From assembly GCA_022841625.1 (NCBI GenBank), contig JALHRD010000007.1, forward strand, positions 62,001-126,000: a DNA stretch of 64,000 nucleotides, in the 5' to 3' direction. The notes beneath the pieces are model-generated. The model searched no databases. It saw only the letters and a list, made by a program, of their open reading frames with translations, and was not told the DNA's origin. This document shows, in pieces, positions 52,625 through 60,662 of the stretch (positions are counted from its first letter, which is position 1; the number at the start of each line of letters is the position of its first letter). Source of the stretch: Xanthobacteraceae bacterium (GTDB lineage Bacteria; Pseudomonadota; Alphaproteobacteria; Rhizobiales; Xanthobacteraceae). Made by a program: the position numbers and the translations under genes.

Positions 52625-52950
52625 CGTGAAACTCCCAGTTTCAGTTGTCTCAATCGTGCCTGAGCGAGGGCAAGGTCGCGTTGTGGTGTCCGTTGCGTCT
52701 TCTTTTGAAATGCATGCAGCACAAAGACCGCGTCTGCCAAGGTCGCAACATAGATCACGCGGTATGCCCCCGTAGCCTCCCTGACCCGGATTTCTCTCAC
52801 GCCGGAGCCGACCGTCGTCATTGGCTTCCAATCATCGGGCTCAAGACCGCGCTGCACGCGTTCGAGCTGGAACCCGGCTTCGCGGCGTGCCCGCTCCGGG
52901 AACTCGCGCAAGCACTCAAGCGTGTCTCCCAGAAACACAATCGGTTTCAT
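52621..52950 (-). CDS. RelE/HigB-type toxin (Gp49-like)
   Basis: 109 residues: IVFLGDTLECLREFPERARREAGFQLERVQRGLEPDDWKPM, REIRVREATGAYRVIYVATLADAVFVLHAFQKKTQRTP. These are hallmarks of the Gp49/HigB family of ribosome-dependent mRNA endonucleases, with basic catalytic residues. It is first in the operon, toxin before antitoxin, as in HigBA. Upstream lies the intact Bug gene. Confidence 0.85.
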   Translation of the reverse strand: MKPIVFLGDTLECLREFPERARREAGFQLERVQRGLEPDDWKPMTTVGSGVREIRVREATGAYRVIYVATLADAVFVLHAFQKKTQRTPQRDLALAQARLRQLKLGVSR

Positions 52951-52999
52951 GGCTGCTTATATCAATATAGATATATTTGTCAAGCTCGACGAACCATTG

Positions 53000-54025
53000 C
53001 TACTTCGCCAATATCCCGCGCACCCGTTCCGCCACTGCCGGCGGCGTGGCGTAGATTTCGGCGATCAGCTTTTGCGCCTGTTCGCCGGAGGTCGGCTCGA
53101 TCTCATCGCCGAACACCTTGAGCGCATCGGCGCGCAGGTCCTTGTCGGCGAGCGCTTGTGCAAAGGCTTTGCGCAGTTCCGCCGTGCGGTCCGCCGGCAT
53201 GCCGGGTGGGCCGAAGAACGGCTTGTTGAGCGCGAGCGGGCCGAACATCAGCGTCATCATCTGTCTACTGGCTTCGTCTTTGACCAGATCGAACACCAGC
53301 GGCGCGTCGATCTTCGGATTGCGCTCCAGCGCCATCTGCAAGAGATAAGTGACCTTCTTGTCGCGCACCCAATCCGGCTTGGTGCTGTTGAGGCTCGACC
53401 AGCCCCAGCCGCAGCGGCCATCGACCTCGCCGCGCTCGATCGCGATGATGGTCTCCTGCGAACCGAGATAGCCGGTGATGACCCTGAATTTCGTGCCCAG
53501 CACTTCATTGAGGAACATCGGATAGATGTCGGTCGAGGATCCGGCGCCGGTGCCGGCCACCGCCATCGGCGCGTCCATCACATCCTTGATCGATTTGAAC
53601 TTCGACGCGCCCCAGGCGATACAGAGTGTCACGTCCTTATCCATGGCGGCGAGCATGGTGAAATCGGTCATGCGGTAGCCGATCTTGCGCTTGCCGATCA
53701 ACGGCTCGATGATCGGGCCGGGCGCCACCGTGCCGATCACGGTGCCGTCCTTGGGCGCGACCTGGTTCATGTGGTCGATCATCCGGATGCCGCCGGCGCC
53801 CGGCATCAATTGCGCCACCACCGTCGGGTTGCCGGGAATATATTTGCCGAGATGCCGCGCCAGCACGCGCGCGCCGATGTCGATGCCGCCGCCGGCGGTG
53901 CCGGCCACCAGGATGCTGATCTGCTTGCCTTTGTAGAATTCTTGCGCGGCGATGCTTTGGCTTGCGACTTGGCTTGCGACCAGGACGGCGGCGAGCGCCA
54001 GCGCGCGGTGGAATAATCCATGCAT
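53000..54025 (-). CDS. Bug-family substrate-binding protein, IPGNP subclass
   Basis: 341 residues, signal peptide 1-27 ending SIAAQ. EFYKGKQISILVAGTAGGGID, KYIPGNPTVVAQLMPGAGG and RVITGYLGSQETIIAIERGEVDGRCGWG show it is a relative of the 29010 protein. The 3' end (53000-53113) has a displaced copy at 51984. It lies 4 bp after the racemase gene and probably belongs to the same transcript. Confidence 0.88.
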   Translation of the reverse strand: MHGLFHRALALAAVLVASQVASQSIAAQEFYKGKQISILVAGTAGGGIDIGARVLARHLGKYIPGNPTVVAQLMPGAGGIRMIDHMNQVAPKDGTVIGTVAPGPIIEPLIGKRKIGYRMTDFTMLAAMDKDVTLCIAWGASKFKSIKDVMDAPMAVAGTGAGSSTDIYPMFLNEVLGTKFRVITGYLGSQETIIAIERGEVDGRCGWGWSSLNSTKPDWVRDKKVTYLLQMALERNPKIDAPLVFDLVKDEASRQMMTLMFGPLALNKPFFGPPGMPADRTAELRKAFAQALADKDLRADALKVFGDEIEPTSGEQAQKLIAEIYATPPAVAERVRGILAK

Positions 54026-54029
54026 AGCG

Positions 54030-54686
54030 TCACCCGCCCAAGAGTTGGCGCATGCGCGCGACCGTGGTTTCGCCGCTGGTCAGTGTCTTCTGCGCCAGCG
54101 CGGGCGGCATTTTGGCGCGCGCCGGTGCCATCGAAATCATGCTCAGCACCACGGTGTTGAACTCGCCCGCGGCTGCTGCCTGCTCGGCGATCAGCCGATC
54201 GTGCAGGTCGCTGTCGCCGGCATTGAGCGCGTCACGCGCGCCTGCGACCCAGATATCCTTGATCGGGGGCGTTGTGCCCGCGCGCTTCACCGACGCGTCA
54301 AGCGTGCCGCGCACCACTGGCATGGCGCGCTTCTGGGTCGAGACCACCAGGATCGCGCCGCCCCGCGCCACCGCCTCATCCATCATCGCTTCTTCGATCC
54401 GCAACACCGGCACCTTGATGCCCTTGCGGCCCTCTTCGACTGCTGGCCCGAAGGTCGATCCGGAAAACACAATGCCGTCGGCGCCGCTCATCTCGCAATG
54501 GCGGAACAGATTGGCGACCCGCGCATACAGTGACGGCGTGAGTTCGCCATTGGCGCCGACATCGGCATAGAGAGACTCGTCGAGCAGGTTCAGCACTTGC
54601 GCCTCCGGCCATAGCGTCTTGAACGCTTCATCGACCGGCGGCAGCGCAAGCGGGGTAGGATGAACCAGGAAGACGCGTTTGGGCAT
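54030..54686 (-). CDS. Asp/Glu racemase superfamily protein
   Basis: 218 residues. VFLVHPTPLALPPVDEAF, GADGIVFSGSTFGPAVE, VPVLRIEEAMMDEAVARGG and STQKRAMPVVRGTLDASV fit the racemase/hydantoin-racemase fold. The first catalytic Cys position reads Ser-Thr (FSGSTFG), so a racemase mechanism is not assured. Sits between MmgE/PrpD (18 bp upstream) and a Bug gene. Confidence 0.78.
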   Translation of the reverse strand: MPKRVFLVHPTPLALPPVDEAFKTLWPEAQVLNLLDESLYADVGANGELTPSLYARVANLFRHCEMSGADGIVFSGSTFGPAVEEGRKGIKVPVLRIEEAMMDEAVARGGAILVVSTQKRAMPVVRGTLDASVKRAGTTPPIKDIWVAGARDALNAGDSDLHDRLIAEQAAAAGEFNTVVLSMISMAPARAKMPPALAQKTLTSGETTVARMRQLLGG

Positions 54687-54704
54687 GGGATATCCTGAAA
54701 ATGA

Positions 54705-56105
54705 TCAGCGCGGGGATTGCGCCAGCGCATCGATCAGCGGTGTCACGTCGGCCATGGTGTCGATCGACCACAACTGCTCCGCCAGCGTCTGCGCCTTGGC
54801 GCGGCCGTGGACGGGCTCAACCAGATCGTAAAACTTGGCCTTGAGCCCAATGTCGTCGAGCGGGACCAGCCGCGAGCCCAAGGCTTCGTCGGCCTGCCGC
54901 ACGAATTTGCCGCGCTCGGTCGTCACCGTCACCCGCGCCGGCCGCAGCTTGGGATAGAGCCGGTCGATCTCGGTGGGCGCCGAAATCTGGAACTTCGCCG
55001 CCAGTGCCGTCCAGTTTGGATCGTTGCGGACAGCATCGCCGAAATAATCGAACTTGATGTTACGGAACTTCAACGCGAGCGCCATCAGATATTTGAAGCT
55101 CAGCTGTGCGCTGGCGAAATCGTCCCAGCCGGTGCCGGCGTGTTCGGCAGCGATGCGATAGGTCTCGACCGCGACATGCTTGACCGCGTCGGTTGCGATT
55201 TTCTCGTCGTTGAGGATGCCGATCAGCGCTTCGACCGCCGGCTGGATATGACGGCAGCACGGGTTCGGCTTGATGTAGCAATCGGTGATGCCGAATGGCG
55301 CAGCCGGCGGCAGTTCGACCGGCCGCGCGCGCGCGGCATCATAGGCGAAGGCCTGCATGAAACCGTCGCGCGCCTCGATCACATGCGGCGGCCCTTCGAG
55401 CCCGGCCTCGGCCAGGAGCGCGGCCTGTAGCCCTTCGCGCGAAGCATGGCCGGCGTGCAGCCGCTTGATGTCGCCGCCGCCGTTGACAAAGGCGAACAGC
55501 CCGGCCGAACTGGAGGCAGCGATGCCAAGCGCGTTGGACAATTGATGTGGCGTAAGGCTTCGCAGCTTGCCGACCGCCATTGCGGCACCGAACACCGATA
55601 CCGCGCCGGTCGGATGAAAGCCGCGGTGGCGCAGATCGGGATGCACCGCGCGGCCGATCGCGGTGACGGTCTCGTAGCCTGCGACCATTGCTTCGATCAG
55701 TTGCGCGCCGCTGGCTTGCCTGACGTAGCCGGCTGCGAGAATTGCCGGCACCACCGTGCAGCCCGGATGCACCGAGCCTTTGGTGTAGCCGTCGTCGAGT
55801 TCGATGCCGTGCGCGGCGGTGCCGCCAAGAAACGCGGCGTCGATCAGGTCGGCGCGTCGCGCCCGGCCCGCCACCGGCACATGGCCGGCGGGCCGCGTGG
55901 CGATCAGCACCGATTCGGCCTGGGTCGCCACATTGCCGCCGGCGCCGGCGATCATCACCCCGACGGTGTCGAGCAGGTGCCGCCGCGCATAGTGGAGCAC
56001 GTCTTCGCTGAGCGCGTCATGGCGCAGTTTGGACACGAAGCCAACGATCGCGTCGGTCGCGCCGGCGGCGGGATGCAAGGTGTGGAGCGCTTCGGCGTGC
56101 GACAT
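54705..56105 (-). CDS. MmgE/PrpD family protein
   Basis: 466 residues from ATG 56105, with GAGGAA upstream. 2-methylcitrate dehydratase-like fold: LLDTVGVMIAGAGG, FLGGTAAHGIELDDGYTKGSVHPG, GYETVTAIGRAVHPDLRHRGFHPTGAVSVFGAAMAVGK, and PFGITDCYIKPNPCCRHIQPAVEALI. Many such proteins isomerise or dehydrate substituted organic acids rather than methylcitrate. Likely partner of the downstream racemase. Confidence 0.88.
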   Translation of the reverse strand: MSHAEALHTLHPAAGATDAIVGFVSKLRHDALSEDVLHYARRHLLDTVGVMIAGAGGNVATQAESVLIATRPAGHVPVAGRARRADLIDAAFLGGTAAHGIELDDGYTKGSVHPGCTVVPAILAAGYVRQASGAQLIEAMVAGYETVTAIGRAVHPDLRHRGFHPTGAVSVFGAAMAVGKLRSLTPHQLSNALGIAASSSAGLFAFVNGGGDIKRLHAGHASREGLQAALLAEAGLEGPPHVIEARDGFMQAFAYDAARARPVELPPAAPFGITDCYIKPNPCCRHIQPAVEALIGILNDEKIATDAVKHVAVETYRIAAEHAGTGWDDFASAQLSFKYLMALALKFRNIKFDYFGDAVRNDPNWTALAAKFQISAPTEIDRLYPKLRPARVTVTTERGKFVRQADEALGSRLVPLDDIGLKAKFYDLVEPVHGRAKAQTLAEQLWSIDTMADVTPLIDALAQSPR

Positions 56106-56140
56106 GGGTGTTCCTCGGGCGTCTGATCGGCTCTTCCCTC

Positions 56141-56243
56141 CGCTCATTCCCGCGCATAGTCCGTCGAAGACGGGCGTACACACCCTGATGCCGGGAATCC
56201 AGTATCTTCTTTTCCTGGGTCCGCGCTTACGCGGGGACGAGCG
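56141..56243. repeat. composite REP-like element
   Basis: Between the synthetase stop and the MmgE/PrpD start. Left half CGCTCATTCCCGCG...CCGGGAATCCAG, right half CCTGGGTCCGCG...CGGGGACGAGCG with a clear hairpin CCGCG/CGCGG. The left half is interrupted by a short insertion around 56157-56182. Confidence 0.65.
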
Positions 56244-56279
56244 GAAGACAAGTCTCGGTTGCGGGCCATTATGCCCGGC

Positions 56280-58505
56280 TCACGCGCGCTTCACCAGCGC
56301 GTCGACTGCGATCACGCCGTCGCTGCGAACGATCAGCGGGTTGATCTCGGCCTCGACCACCGAAGGATCCTTGGCAAGCTGTGACAGCGCCACGATGGCG
56401 TTGGCGAGCGCGTCGAGATCGCCCTTCGGCCGGCCGCGAAAGCCGGCGAGAGCCTGCAACGCGCGCACCTCGGCGATCATATCCCGGGCGGTCGCCAGAT
56501 CGACCGGCGCGAGCCGCAGGCTGCGGTCGCGATAGAGTTCAGCAAGAATGCCGCCGGTCGCCACCATTACTAGGGGGCCGGCGGCGGAATCGACGCGATA
56601 GCCGATCAGCGCTTCGCCAAGCCCCGCGATCATCGGCTGCACCAGAACTTGCTGGAGGCGCGTGCCGGGCCGGTGCTGCGCGACATTGGCCTTGATCTGC
56701 GCGATCGCCGTAATCAACGCGATGCCATCGGCGACCCCGAGCACCACGCCGCCGACCTCGGTCTTGTGCGCAATCTCGGCCGTGAGCGCCTTGACCGCCA
56801 CCGGATAGGCGAATGGCAGCACCGGCGCTTGCGCGATGCCGGCGTCGAGCGCCAGCGTCGGCGCGCGCGGCACGCCGAGCAGTTCGAGCAGCGCTCCGGC
56901 TTCCAGTTCGTCGAGCAGGCGGCCGCCCCGCTCGTCATGCCCGTGCTTGTCGCGGGCATCCACGTCTTGATGTATGTGGTGCTCGGAAGCCGTGGATGGT
57001 ATCGCAACTTGGGCCTGCCCGAGTTGCGCACTATTTGACTGCGCAAGTCGGGTAAACCCGACTTGCGATGACGAGCCCGGCCATGACCGATCGAGCGACC
57101 GTGGTGCGCGTCGCCGCAGCGCGGCTGCCATCGCATCGGCGCAGGCTTCGGGTGTTCGGAAATTTGGAACGCCGGCTTCGCTCAGCATGGCGAGCGCCTC
57201 TGGCGCGTCGGGCACAAGGCAGGCGACCAGCGGTTTGGTTGCGCTTGCGCTATCGACAATCGGCTTAACCGCAAGCTCCGGATGGAAACGCGCCGACGAG
57301 CCGATCACCGCCAGGATCACATCGTATTCCGGCGCGGTGGTGAGGATGTCGAGCGCGGCCTTCATCACGTCGTAGCGGGCGCCGGCCAGCGTCACGTCGA
57401 TAATCCGCGCCGGCTTCACCTCGATGCCAGCGGCCTTGAAGCGTGCCAGGGTCGCGTCGCTGGGGCGCTCGATGGCGATGCCGCGGCTTGAGAGCGGATC
57501 GACCACCATGGTGGCGCCGCCGCCGGTCGTGGTCACCACGCCGACGGTTGCGCGCCGGCCCCCTCCCTTACCCTCCCCCGCTTGCGGGGGAGGGTAAGGA
57601 GGGGGTGGCAGCCGCCGCAGCAACGGCAGGCCCTCGATCAGCCCATCGAGCGTATCGACGCGCGCAATCCCGCAATCGGCCAAAAACGCATCTGCCACGT
57701 CGTCCTCGCCGGCGAGCGCGCCGGTGTGCGTCACCGCCAGTTCGCGCGCCGCTTCCGAGCGGCCGAGCTTATAGGCAATAATCGGCTTGCCCTGCTGGTG
57801 GGCCGCCAGTGCAAAACGCCGCAATGTTTCGGCATGGCGCATGGTTTCGAGAAACAGCATGTAGCCGTCGATGCCGGGGTCATCGAGAGTCGCTTGGCAA
57901 ATTTCGCCGAGCGAGAGATCGATTTCATTGCCGACCGACACCAGGCCCGCAAAATGCAGGCCGCGTGCCTTGCCGCGCGACAGCAGCGCGCCGATCATAC
58001 TGCCGGAATGCGAAGCGGCAAAGATGTGGCCGGCCGGCAGTTCGCGCTCGTCAAAGGCGGCATTAGCGGTGAGCATTGCGCGGCTGCGCAGGTCGACAAT
58101 GCCGAGGCTTGATGGCCCGACCACGCGGATGCCGGTCGCCGCGCATATAGCTCGTAGTTTCGCCACCCGCCGGTCGCCCACTTCGCCGGCCTCGGTGAAG
58201 CCATCGGCCAGCACGGTCGCGGCCTTGACGCCGCGTTGGCCGCATTCCGCCACCGCCTCGATCGCAGCCTCGGTCGGCGTGACGATATAGGCGTGGTCGG
58301 GCGTTTCCGGCAGCGCCGCGAGCGAAGGCCAGGCGCGCTCGCCCAGCACCGTCTCGCGGCCCGGATTGATCGGATAGACCCGTCCCGCATAGCCCATCTG
58401 GCGCAGGAATTTTAGCGGCCGGCCGGCGGTCTTGGTGGCGTCGTTCGATTGCCCGACGATCGCGACCGCTTTGGGCGCGAATAGCGCCTCGCGCAAAGTG
58501 GTCAT
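56280..58505 (-). CDS. NDP-forming acyl-CoA synthetase (fused alpha-beta) with in-frame repeat insertions
   Basis: 741 residues. CoA-binding domain (1-135; FAPKAVAIVGQSNDATK), a ligase CoA domain with LAVTHTGALAGEDD near 262 (phosphorylated His), then the second ligase-CoA part, and a C-terminal ATP-grasp domain (about 525-741; DELEAGALLELLGVPRAPT, PVAVKALTAEIAHKTEVGGVVLG). Makes an acyl-CoA from acid, CoA and NTP. Two stretches are repeat-derived: residues ~301-316 (57559-57605) and ~478-525 (56931-57073). Both sit in linkers and keep the frame. It ends the run of Bug genes and an acyl-CoA dehydrogenase. Confidence 0.88.
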   Translation of the reverse strand: MTTLREALFAPKAVAIVGQSNDATKTAGRPLKFLRQMGYAGRVYPINPGRETVLGERAWPSLAALPETPDHAYIVTPTEAAIEAVAECGQRGVKAATVLADGFTEAGEVGDRRVAKLRAICAATGIRVVGPSSLGIVDLRSRAMLTANAAFDERELPAGHIFAASHSGSMIGALLSRGKARGLHFAGLVSVGNEIDLSLGEICQATLDDPGIDGYMLFLETMRHAETLRRFALAAHQQGKPIIAYKLGRSEAARELAVTHTGALAGEDDVADAFLADCGIARVDTLDGLIEGLPLLRRLPPPPYPPPQAGEGKGGGRRATVGVVTTTGGGATMVVDPLSSRGIAIERPSDATLARFKAAGIEVKPARIIDVTLAGARYDVMKAALDILTTAPEYDVILAVIGSSARFHPELAVKPIVDSASATKPLVACLVPDAPEALAMLSEAGVPNFRTPEACADAMAAALRRRAPRSLDRSWPGSSSQVGFTRLAQSNSAQLGQAQVAIPSTASEHHIHQDVDARDKHGHDERGGRLLDELEAGALLELLGVPRAPTLALDAGIAQAPVLPFAYPVAVKALTAEIAHKTEVGGVVLGVADGIALITAIAQIKANVAQHRPGTRLQQVLVQPMIAGLGEALIGYRVDSAAGPLVMVATGGILAELYRDRSLRLAPVDLATARDMIAEVRALQALAGFRGRPKGDLDALANAIVALSQLAKDPSVVEAEINPLIVRSDGVIAVDALVKRA
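56931..57073. repeat. in-frame composite repeat inside the acyl-CoA synthetase gene
   Basis: Left hairpin 56933-56964 (ATGCCCG/CGGGCAT). Right part has two 26-bp palindromes, 57003-57028 and 57042-57067 (core GTCGGGTAAACCCGAC), 13 bp apart, flanked by CGTGGATGG and GATGACGAG. The 143-bp stretch is translated without interruption as a low-similarity segment between ligase-CoA and ATP-grasp domains. The two-palindrome core is the same type as 7324-7384. Confidence 0.8.
57559..57605. repeat. in-frame GC-rich palindrome inside the acyl-CoA synthetase gene
   Basis: 47 bp with 22-base arms (CCCCCTCCCTTACCCTCCCC and its complement) and a single bulged C. It is translated as a PPPYPPPQAGEGKGGG stretch, an over-represented spurious peptide of alphaproteobacterial repeats. 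It sits before GVVTTTGGGATMVVD, where the second ligase domain begins. Confidence 0.8.
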
Positions 58506-58506
58506 G

Positions 58507-59676
58507 TCATTCCGCTGCCTGCGCCCGGCGCGGTGGCCGCTGGTCGAAACGGCGATCGAACACGTGCTCAGCGATCCGGTTCTTGAGCATCTCGATCGAG
58601 CCGCCGGCGATCATCCAGCCGCGGCAGCGCCGCATGCAGTATTCCACCAGCGCTTCGCGGCTGTAGCCGAGCGCGCCCATGGCCTGCACCGCTTCATGCG
58701 CCACCTCGAAGCCAGCCTGGTTGCAGGCCGCCTTGGCGACCGCGGTTTCGTAGGCCGACGGCAGGCCGCGGTCGGCATTGGTGGCGGCGCGGTAGAGCAG
58801 GAGCTGCGCGCTTTCGAGCTTGATCGCCATTTCGGCGAATTTCCATTGCAACCCTTGGAACTCGCACAGCGGCCGGCCGAACTGCTCGCGAGTCAGGCAA
58901 TAATCGCGTGCGGTGTTGTAGGCGTAGCGGCCGAGCGCCAGCGAACGCGCCGAATTACCCAGCCGCTCGATGTTGAAGCTCGCGATCTGCTTCTTGAAGC
59001 CGCCGGGGCCGAGCAGCATATTGGCGGCCGGGATGCGGCAATTTTCGAAATGTAGTTCCGACCATTGCTCGCCGCTCATGAAACTCGACGGCGCGCCGAT
59101 CGTGAATCCCGGCGTGTCGCGCTCAACAATCACCGAGCCGATGCCGTCGAGCCCCGGCGCATAGCGCACATAGACCAAAAACACTTTGGCGTCGGGACTG
59201 AAGGTCGAAAACACTTTGGCGCCGTTGATGACATAGTGGTCGCCGTCCAGCTTGGCGCTGGTGGTGAGTTCGGTCACCGCCGAGCCGGCATGGGGCTCGC
59301 TCATGCCGAGGCTCATGACCGCGCCGCCCGACAGCAGCGCAGGCAGCCAGCGCGCTTTTTGCGCCGGCGTGGCGTATTCCGCAAAGGTGCGGATCGGGCC
59401 GAAATTACCGAACTGCACCACGTCGGCACTGCGCGGACACACCAATGCAACCTGCTCGATGGCGATCACCGCGTCCATCAGCGTGCCGCCGACGCCGCCA
59501 TCCTTTTCCGGAACGGTGATGCCCATCAGCCCCTGCGCGCCCATCAGCTTCGCCACGTCAAACGGAAAGCGCGGATCGTGCGCGCGCTCAAGCGAATCCT
59601 TGGCGAGATGCGCCTGTGCAAAGCGGCGCACGCTGTCGGCGAATAGCTTTTGTTCCTCGGTGAAGTCGAAATTCAT
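58507..59676 (-). CDS. acyl-CoA dehydrogenase
   Basis: 389 residues. Acyl-CoA dehydrogenase family: AIEQVALVCPRSADV, MSLGMSEPHAGSAVTELTTSA, DGDHYVINGAKVFST, and FGRPLCEFQGLQWKFAEMAIKLESAQLLLYRAA. FAD-dependent oxidation of a CoA ester. The catalytic Glu would sit in the ALGYSREALVEYCMRRCRG region; this should be aligned. One base separates it from the synthetase start, so the two are one unit. Confidence 0.9.
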   Translation of the reverse strand: MNFDFTEEQKLFADSVRRFAQAHLAKDSLERAHDPRFPFDVAKLMGAQGLMGITVPEKDGGVGGTLMDAVIAIEQVALVCPRSADVVQFGNFGPIRTFAEYATPAQKARWLPALLSGGAVMSLGMSEPHAGSAVTELTTSAKLDGDHYVINGAKVFSTFSPDAKVFLVYVRYAPGLDGIGSVIVERDTPGFTIGAPSSFMSGEQWSELHFENCRIPAANMLLGPGGFKKQIASFNIERLGNSARSLALGRYAYNTARDYCLTREQFGRPLCEFQGLQWKFAEMAIKLESAQLLLYRAATNADRGLPSAYETAVAKAACNQAGFEVAHEAVQAMGALGYSREALVEYCMRRCRGWMIAGGSIEMLKNRIAEHVFDRRFDQRPPRRAQAAE

Positions 59677-59686
59677 GCTTGCCTCG

Positions 59687-60652
59687 CTATTGCGACCCCG
59701 CCAGGCCGGCGCGTTTCACCACCTCCGACCATTTGCGTTCTTCGCGGTCGATGTCGGCGGCGTATTGTTCGGGGCTTCCCGGCACCGCATCGGTGCCGTC
59801 GCGCGCCATGCGCGCAATGGTGTCGGGATCGGCCAGTGCCTGCCGCAGCGCCGCGTTGAGCTTGTCGACGATTGGACGGGGCGTTCCCGCCGGCGCCAGG
59901 ATGCCGTAGCGCAATGCCGATTCGTAACCCGGCAATGTCTCCGCAACCGTCGGCACATCGGGAAAGATCGTCGTGCGCTTCAATCCGGTTACCGCCAGCG
60001 CGCGCACCTTGTTGTCTTTGATCAGCCCGATCGCCGGCGGCAGCGAGCTGAAATAGATCGCGACATGGCCGCCGAGAAGGTCGGTCAGGGCCGGGCCGGT
60101 GCCTTTGTAGGGCACATGGATCAGTTTGACGCCGGCCATGTGGGCGAACAGCTCCGCGCCGAGATGAATGCCGGAGCCGACGCCGGCCGAGGCATAGGTC
60201 AGTTTGCCGGGGTCCTTTTTGGCGAGCGCGATCAGTTCCGGCACGGACTTTGCCTGGATCGCCGGATGGATCAGGACGATCATGTCGCTCGATCCAATCA
60301 TGCCGATCGGCGCGAAATCCTTGCGCACGTCGTAGCCGACATTGGGCAGCAGCGTCGGATTGACCGCCAGCGATCCGGTGCCGCCGATCACCAGCGTATA
60401 GCCGTCGGGCGCGGCCTTGGCGACCTGGCGGGTGGCGAGCGCGCCGCCGGCGCCGGGCCGGTTGTCGATCACGACCTGCTGGCCGAGCGTCTTGCTCATT
60501 TTCTCGCCGACGATTCGCGCCATCACGTCATTGCCGCCGCCGGCGGCATAGGGCACGACCAACGTGATCGGCCGGCTGGGATAGTCCTGCGCCTGCGCAA
60601 CGCCAAGCGCCGCGGCGACGAACGCAATCAGTAGCGTGCTCAGGACGGTCAT
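59687..60652 (-). CDS. Bug/TctC binding protein (tandem array, copy 1)
   Basis: 321 residues from ATG 60652 with GAGGAA upstream. Signal peptide 1-21 ending AQAQ. YPSRPITLVVPYAAGGGNDV, RPGAGGALATR, APDGYTLVIGG, DFAPIGMIG, PYKGTGPALTD. Separated by 10 bp from the dehydrogenase gene and by 10 bp from the next array member. Confidence 0.93.
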   Translation of the reverse strand: MTVLSTLLIAFVAAALGVAQAQDYPSRPITLVVPYAAGGGNDVMARIVGEKMSKTLGQQVVIDNRPGAGGALATRQVAKAAPDGYTLVIGGTGSLAVNPTLLPNVGYDVRKDFAPIGMIGSSDMIVLIHPAIQAKSVPELIALAKKDPGKLTYASAGVGSGIHLGAELFAHMAGVKLIHVPYKGTGPALTDLLGGHVAIYFSSLPPAIGLIKDNKVRALAVTGLKRTTIFPDVPTVAETLPGYESALRYGILAPAGTPRPIVDKLNAALRQALADPDTIARMARDGTDAVPGSPEQYAADIDREERKWSEVVKRAGLAGSQ

Positions 60653-60662
60653 CGTCGGTTCC

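Noticed and set aside
56141-56243. Intrinsic terminator of the MmgE/PrpD-synthetase run
   Set aside because: Structure is a composite REP-like element without T-run and lies within a probable operon, so a termination role is not supported.
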